Shown here: one piece after another, positions 58,971 through 64,000 of the stretch | How the letters are laid out: each line of letters starts with the position of its first letter | How positions within the stretch are numbered: position 1 is the stretch's first letter | Source of the DNA: Nitrospira sp. | GTDB lineage: Bacteria; Nitrospirota; Nitrospiria; Nitrospirales; Nitrospiraceae | Assembly: GCA_024998595.1 (NCBI GenBank) | Contig: JACOEK010000002.1 | Span: forward strand, 62,001-126,000 | Length of the DNA stretch: 64,000 bases | Reading direction: 5' to 3' | Position numbers and translations under genes: made by a program | The notes under the pieces: model-generated | What the model was told of the DNA's origin: nothing | Database searches by the model: none | The model's input: the letters and a program-made list of their open reading frames with translations, nothing else

Positions 58971-59447
58971 ATGTCTCACCGCATTGCATCCCTCGCCATA
59001 GTCCTTGGTCTTGCGCTGACCGTCTCGGCCTGCAACAGCCTGGGCACGTCACCAGCCGCTAGCACATCGACGGAAAAATCCCTCTACGACCGCTTGGGCG
59101 GCAAAACCGCAATTACCGCCGTGGTCGATGATTTTGTGGGTCGCGTGGCGGCGGACAGCCGCATCAACGGGAAGTTTGCCAACGCCAATATTCCCCGGCT
59201 CAAGTCGATGCTGGTCGATCAGATTTGTCAGGCTTCCGGCGGTCCATGCACCTACACCGGCCGCGACATGAAGAGCACCCACGCGGGTATGGGCGTCAGC
59301 AGCAGCGACTTTGATGCGCTGGTCGGCGACCTGGTCACCACGCTGAACAAGTTCAAGGTGCCGGAGAAGGAGAAAAACGAACTGCTGGGCGCGCTTGGCC
59401 CGATGAAGGGGGATATCGTCGAGAAACCGATGGCCTCCTTGCAGTAG
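58971..59447 (+). CDS. group 1 truncated hemoglobin with lipoprotein signal peptide
   Basis: [96 protein letters not shown]. Confidence 0.92.
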   Translation: MSHRIASLAIVLGLALTVSACNSLGTSPAASTSTEKSLYDRLGGKTAITAVVDDFVGRVAADSRINGKFANANIPRLKSMLVDQICQASGGPCTYTGRDMKSTHAGMGVSSSDFDALVGDLVTTLNKFKVPEKEKNELLGALGPMKGDIVEKPMASLQ

Positions 59448-59636
59448 CCGGTACGGCCTGCGCGTATCATGCTGGCAGGGGCAGCCGCTCGACTGCCCCT
59501 GCCCCGGCGTGATGAGCAAGCCTCGGTTCTTCTCGATTCGATCCCGTCGTCACACTCCCTCCCTTCATTCCTACAGCAAGGCATCCGCCACAGCGAGTAC
59601 CCAACCGGATTGACCTTGGATGGGAATGGTTGATAG

Positions 59637-59655
59637 ATAGAGACATCTCTATAAT
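59637..59655 (+). promoter_or_regulatory. palindromic operator-like site overlapping a TATAAT -10-like box upstream of the ars cluster
   Basis: ATAGAGA-CA-TCTCTAT (59637-59652) is a perfect 7-bp inverted repeat; TATAAT at 59650-59655. Confidence 0.65.
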
Positions 59656-59678
59656 TACGCCACACTCAGAGGGAGCCC

Positions 59679-60866
59679 ATGGCGATGGACGATATTACCC
59701 AAAAAGTCAGCGACCGTTATGCACGCGCCGCCTCGACGGGCGAGCAGATGTGCTGTCCGACGGGGTACAACTTTGACGATCTCCGCTCGTTCATTCCGGA
59801 TGCGGTGCTGAAAATTTCCTACGGATGCGGCACACCCGCAGGGTTGGACACGGTGCAAACCGGTGAAACCGTGTTGGATATCGGGTCAGGCGGAGGGATC
59901 GATTGTTTCGAAGCCGCGCGCCGCGTGGGTTCCGCCGGTCGGGTGATCGGGATCGATATGACCGACACCATGCTGGAGATCGCCCGCCGCAATGCCCCTA
60001 TCGTCGCCGCTAATCTCGGATATCCCCAACCGAACACCGAATTCCGCAAAGGCATGGCCGATGCCATGCCGGTCGAGGACGCCAGCGTCGACCTGATCAT
60101 CTCCAACTGCGTCATCAATCTGGCCCCTGACAAACGCAAAGTCTTCCGCGAGATGTACCGCGTGCTGAAGCCCGGCGGTCGATTCACGATCTCCGACATC
60201 GTCTCGGACCAAGTGGTTCCGCAATACCTGGTGCATGATTCGGCCAAGTGGGGCGACTGCCTCTCCGGCGCCCTGCAGGTCCAGGATTACATCGGCGGAA
60301 TGGTGGATGCCGGATTTCGCGCCGTGCACCAGATCAAGTCAAGCGCCTGGCAATCGATCGATGGCGTGCATTTTCTGTCCGTCACACTGACCGGGTACAA
60401 GCTCCCGGCCGCAGTCGAGAAAGCAGCTCCACTTTTTGCTACCCTCTGCGGGCCGTTCTCCACTGTGACCGACGAACTGGGCCAACAGTATACACGCGGC
60501 CTCCCACAGCCCATCGATGCGCAGTGCGCACAACTCCTGCGAAGTGCGCCGTTGCGCTCGCTCTTCCTCATCGGTCCGGCCCCGATCACTCTCGATGCGG
60601 CCGATCCACGCTGGTCCGCCATCCTTCCGGAGCAAACCCCCTGCGTCTGGCAGGGCGCCTACGCGATTCTCACCGGACCGATCATCAGCGCCGAAGACGA
60701 CGATCATCATCAGTACTATCGCGGAGTGCCGCTGGAGATCTGTTCGAAGACTCTTCACGTCCTGACGCAGGACACCTACCGCCCCCACTTCACCATCTAC
60801 CACCGAAGCTCGAGCGTGGTGGAAGGGGAAGCAGTCAGTTGTGCGCCTGAAGGGAATTGTTGCTGA
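59679..60866 (+). CDS. arsM: ArsM-like arsenite methyltransferase with extended C-terminal domain
   Basis: MCCPTGYNFDDLRSFIPDAVLKISYGCGTP...VLDIGSGGGIDCFEAARRVG, ISNCVINLAPDKRKVFREMYRVLKPGGRF; C-terminal CAPEGNCC; next to arsR and arsS. Confidence 0.85.
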   Translation: MAMDDITQKVSDRYARAASTGEQMCCPTGYNFDDLRSFIPDAVLKISYGCGTPAGLDTVQTGETVLDIGSGGGIDCFEAARRVGSAGRVIGIDMTDTMLEIARRNAPIVAANLGYPQPNTEFRKGMADAMPVEDASVDLIISNCVINLAPDKRKVFREMYRVLKPGGRFTISDIVSDQVVPQYLVHDSAKWGDCLSGALQVQDYIGGMVDAGFRAVHQIKSSAWQSIDGVHFLSVTLTGYKLPAAVEKAAPLFATLCGPFSTVTDELGQQYTRGLPQPIDAQCAQLLRSAPLRSLFLIGPAPITLDAADPRWSAILPEQTPCVWQGAYAILTGPIISAEDDDHHQYYRGVPLEICSKTLHVLTQDTYRPHFTIYHRSSSVVEGEAVSCAPEGNCC

Positions 60867-61222
60867 TGCCACGCCACGCCATCGCCAACCTCACCAGCCC
60901 GCGAGAGTGCGCTGCGGTCTTGAGGGCCATGGGCGATGAAACACGTCTTCGCATTCTGGAATCACTGTTGCTGGGCGAAAAGTGTGTGACCGATCTCACG
61001 CAAGTCCTCCGCTGCTCACAGCCGCACGTGTCCCATCACCTCCGAATTCTTCGGGAGGCCGGATTGGTGGAGGGACATCGACACGGCAAACAGGTGTGTT
61101 ATCGAGTGGAACCGACCGTGCAGCGCGCGCTGAAGAATCGGAGCGAGCGGGTGCTGAACTTCGGATGCTGCGAATTGCGGTTTCCCACTTCGACCTTGCT
61201 CACTGTGCAGCAGAAACATTGA
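60857..61222 (+). CDS. ArsR family transcriptional regulator
   Basis: LRAMGDETRLRILESLLLGEKCVTDLTQVLRCSQPHVSHHLRILREAGLVEGHRHGKQVCYRV; alternative start ATG 60866 overlaps the arsM stop. Confidence 0.93.
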   Translation: MLLMPRHAIANLTSPRECAAVLRAMGDETRLRILESLLLGEKCVTDLTQVLRCSQPHVSHHLRILREAGLVEGHRHGKQVCYRVEPTVQRALKNRSERVLNFGCCELRFPTSTLLTVQQKH

Positions 61223-61258
61223 AGCCGGAACGCCACCGATGAACGCGCTCAGCACTAC

Positions 61259-62311
61259 TTGGGATGGTCCGCGATGGCACTGACGCTTTTGGGCCAACAC
61301 AAGCCGCTGGCGTCCTCCGCCGAGCAATTGACGGTGCTCGCCCAAATGGGCACCTGCCTGCCGTTTGAGGAACAACTGCGGCAAAGTGGCCTGTCCCCGC
61401 TGCGCGCGACCGGCATCACGGTCTTCCAAATCAATGTGGGCAAACTCTGCAACCAAACCTGCCGCCACTGCCATGTGGACGCGGGGCCGGATCGCACCGA
61501 ACGCATGTCTCGGGAGACCGCCGAGCAGTGCATCGCGGCCTTGGCACAGACCGACATTCCGACGGTCGACATCACGGGCGGGGCTCCGGAGCTCAGTCCC
61601 AATTTCCGCTGGCTGGTCGAGCAGGCTCGTGCCCTGAACCGGCACGTGATGGATCGATGCAACCTGTCGGTCCTGCTGTTGCCTTCGCAGGCGGACCTGG
61701 CCACATTTCTCGCGGCACAGCGGGTGGAGATCATCGCCTCCCTTCCCTATTACCGCGCCGCGCAGACCGATGCGCAACGGGGCGAGGGCATCTTCGATAA
61801 ATCCATCGAGGCGCTGCAGCTGCTGAATAACCTCGGCTACGGCCGTGAAGGCAGCGGGTTACTCCTGAATCTCGTGCACAATCCCGTCGGCGCTTTCCTG
61901 CCTCCCAAACAGGAGGCGATTGAGGCACAGTTTCGGAAAGAGCTCCTGAACAAACATGGCGTGGAATTCAACCATCTCTATACGATCACGAACATGCCGG
62001 TGAGCCGATTTCTCGAATTCTTGCTGGAAAGCGGCAACTACCAGGGGTACATGGAGCGGCTTGCGAATGCGTACAATCCCGCTGCCGCCTCCAGCGTCAT
62101 GTGTCGCTACACCCTTTCGGTCGGCTGGGACGGGACGCTGTACGATTGCGATTTCAACCAAATGCTGGAACTTCCGGTGCAACCCGATGCCCCCGCGCAC
62201 ATCCGGGACTTTGATGCCGCACGACTTCATCACCGGCAGATCACCACTCGCAATCATTGTTACGGGTGTACGGCAGGAGCGGGATCGTCCTGTGGCGGGG
62301 CCGTGACCTGA
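61259..62311 (+). CDS. arsS: arsenosugar biosynthesis radical SAM protein
   Basis: FQINVGKLCNQTCRHCHVDAGPDRTERMSRETAEQCI; DITGGAPELSPNFRWLVEQAR; C-terminal CYGCTAGAGSSCGG. Confidence 0.93.
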   Translation: MGWSAMALTLLGQHKPLASSAEQLTVLAQMGTCLPFEEQLRQSGLSPLRATGITVFQINVGKLCNQTCRHCHVDAGPDRTERMSRETAEQCIAALAQTDIPTVDITGGAPELSPNFRWLVEQARALNRHVMDRCNLSVLLLPSQADLATFLAAQRVEIIASLPYYRAAQTDAQRGEGIFDKSIEALQLLNNLGYGREGSGLLLNLVHNPVGAFLPPKQEAIEAQFRKELLNKHGVEFNHLYTITNMPVSRFLEFLLESGNYQGYMERLANAYNPAAASSVMCRYTLSVGWDGTLYDCDFNQMLELPVQPDAPAHIRDFDAARLHHRQITTRNHCYGCTAGAGSSCGGAVT

Positions 62312-62450
62312 TTAGAATGCGGAAACCGCCGCCCAGCTTTGTGCTCAGTCGTGTGCCCGCCTCACCGCACTTGTCCAGTACGCATCGGCGGACTCCCATC
62401 CCTACGGCCTTGCTGGATCGACGGTGTGAGCCTTCTGCACAGGAGACCGC

Positions 62451-63584
62451 ATGGATATCTCGTTTCTGACCTTCGCACTGGTGCTGGCATTGGCCTATGC
62501 GAACGGCACCAATGACGTCTCGAAAGCCATCGCCACCCTGGTCGGCAGCGGAGTCACCAACTACCGCACGGCGATTCTGTGGGGAACAGCCTGGACCGTG
62601 GCCGGAGCCGGATTCGCCGCACTGGTCGCCGGAGCGATGGTGAAGACCTTCAGCAACGGTCTCTTGCAAACCGGCACGCTTCTCTCTCCCACCATTGCGT
62701 TATCCATTTTGTTCGGTGCGATGGTGTGGGTCTTCGTGGCGTCGCGAACCGGGCTCCCCGTTTCGACAACCCATGCGCTCACCGGCGCCATCGTGGGAAC
62801 CGGGCTGATGGCGTTTGCAGGAGAGGGATTGTTGTGGCCGGCCATTGGGAAGAAAATCGCGCTTCCTTTGTTGTTGAGTCCCTTCCTCGCCTTCGGGCTC
62901 TCGCTTCTTCTGCATCCCGCCATGCGGTGGTCGGCGGAAAAATGGGGAGGGGCCTGCCTCTGCCTGATGCCGGCCTCACGCGCACTTTTCACCATTGACG
63001 CTCGGCGCAGTACACGAATCCTGTTTCAAAGCACAGGGTTTGGGCAGCCGATCGTGGCGGTTCCGGCCCAGTGTGACCGCGCCGGACTGCGGGGCTTGGC
63101 CGTGGGTCTCGATACAATTCATTGGTTGTCCAGCGGGCTCGCGTCCTTTGCGCGCGGCACCAACGACGCACCGAAGATTGTCGCGATGCTGCTGCTCGGC
63201 AGCACGACCGCGACATGGCCCAGCACCTGGTTTCAATTCGCGGCCTTCGGAGGGGTGGCCTTCGCCATGGGCCTGGGCAGTTACTTGGGTGGACTGAAGG
63301 TGACCGAAGTGCTGGCCGAAAAGGTCACGCGGATGGACCATGCAGAAGGTTTGACGGCGAACCTCACAACCTCAACCCTCGTGCTCTGTTCAGGCTGGCT
63401 GGGATTGCCGGTCTCAACCACACATGTCAGCAGCTCCGCCATTATCGGCATCGGCCTCCTCAAGGGTGTCAATGCGGTGCGGTGGACGACCGTGCGCGAC
63501 ATGGTACTGGCCTGGGTGATCACCCTGCCCGCCGCCGGAGGCTTCACCGCTCTGGCCTACGTACTCTTCACAAGCTTCTCGTAA
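62451..63584 (+). CDS. inorganic phosphate transporter, PiT family
   Basis: LALAYANGTNDVSKAIATLVGSGV; duplicated GLPVSTTHALTGAIVG and GLPVSTTHVSSSAIIGIG; FARGTNDAPKIVAMLL. Confidence 0.95.
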   Translation: MDISFLTFALVLALAYANGTNDVSKAIATLVGSGVTNYRTAILWGTAWTVAGAGFAALVAGAMVKTFSNGLLQTGTLLSPTIALSILFGAMVWVFVASRTGLPVSTTHALTGAIVGTGLMAFAGEGLLWPAIGKKIALPLLLSPFLAFGLSLLLHPAMRWSAEKWGGACLCLMPASRALFTIDARRSTRILFQSTGFGQPIVAVPAQCDRAGLRGLAVGLDTIHWLSSGLASFARGTNDAPKIVAMLLLGSTTATWPSTWFQFAAFGGVAFAMGLGSYLGGLKVTEVLAEKVTRMDHAEGLTANLTTSTLVLCSGWLGLPVSTTHVSSSAIIGIGLLKGVNAVRWTTVRDMVLAWVITLPAAGGFTALAYVLFTSFS

Positions 63585-63638
63585 CCGGTTCACGCTCTCC
63601 TCGACTGGCTCACGCCATTCCTCTTTCTCAATGGAAGT

Positions 63639-63654
63639 ATAGACACATCTCCAT
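63639..63654 (+). promoter_or_regulatory. second copy of the ars operator-like site
   Basis: ATAGACACATCTCCAT matches ATAGAGACATCTCTAT at 14 of 16 positions. Confidence 0.55.
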
Positions 63655-63720
63655 GTATTGATGTATCAGTACCGCTTCGGTGAGATCGAGACACCTCACA
63701 AAAAGGAGCCATGCCTGCTC

Positions 63721-64000
63721 ATGCATCGTCGTCGGCCATCCGCCTCCACAGCCTTTTCATGCGTCTTGCTGTTCGGTGCGCTCACCTTGTCCGCAGTCCT
63801 TCCTGTCCAGGCCGATAACCTGCCGTTTCCGGAACCTGCGAATGAAAATGCCTACGCCGTCCCCGTGGAAAATCTCCGGCTGCGAGTCTGGGCTCAATAT
63901 CGCGTGATGTACAATGCCAGCAACATTCCCAGCGGCATCAATAATGGAAGCTTGCCGACGGCAGGAACCGGCTCCGGGAAATTGAACTATGGGGACACCG
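63721..64000 (+). CDS. outer-membrane porin-like protein, 3' truncated by window end
   Basis: ATG 63721 after AAAGGAGCC; MHRRRPSASTAFSCVLLFGALTLSAVLPVQADNLPFPEPANENAYAVPVENLRLRVWAQYRVMYNASNIPSG, open to the window end. Confidence 0.65.
   Translation, partial: MHRRRPSASTAFSCVLLFGALTLSAVLPVQADNLPFPEPANENAYAVPVENLRLRVWAQYRVMYNASNIPSGINNGSLPTAGTGSGKLNYGDT

Noticed and set aside
1-64000. tRNA, rRNA and CRISPR scan by eye
   Set aside because: No T-arm GGTTCGAATCC-type sequence in a cloverleaf context, no rRNA-like conserved blocks and no regularly spaced direct repeats with spacers were found; a tRNAscan-SE or MinCED run would be decisive.

Overview
High-GC, gene-dense bacterial chromosomal window. 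The protein content looks like Nitrospira, but that is an impression and was not tested. About 65 CDS are supported. There is no rRNA, and I recognised no tRNA, CRISPR array or intact transposase. Most of the window is housekeeping or peripheral metabolism: SDRs, HI0933-type flavoproteins, an AsmA-like protein, CN-hydrolase, MscS channel, prfC, DEAD helicase, inorganic pyrophosphatase, Crp regulator, an ECF sigma/anti-sigma pair, and transporters. The points most worth a second look are: (1) two paralogous short AAA+-like proteins (29.0-29.6 kb and 42.7-43.3 kb) with Lys/Ala-rich tails, in which the Walker A loop is replaced by the same G-[AS]-T-P-L-R-R-[QN]-K motif; (2) a structured intergenic repeat (26.4-26.7 kb and 49.66-49.88 kb) with a nearly invariant 40-nt core and divergent but self-complementary arms; (3) an arsenosugar-type arsM-arsR-arsS-PiT cluster at the right edge, with a palindromic operator-like site that recurs upstream of the next porin-like gene; (4) a GTATC/GATAC array with exact 11-bp phasing near 47.35 kb; (5) two genes interrupted by apparent single frameshifts (C39-like protein at 14.4 kb, Tet-type MFS at 44.65 kb); (6) short genes under 60 aa missing from the ORF track, including a Cys-rich zinc-ribbon-like protein at 28.75 kb. 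All family calls come from reading sequence motifs; no database search was run.
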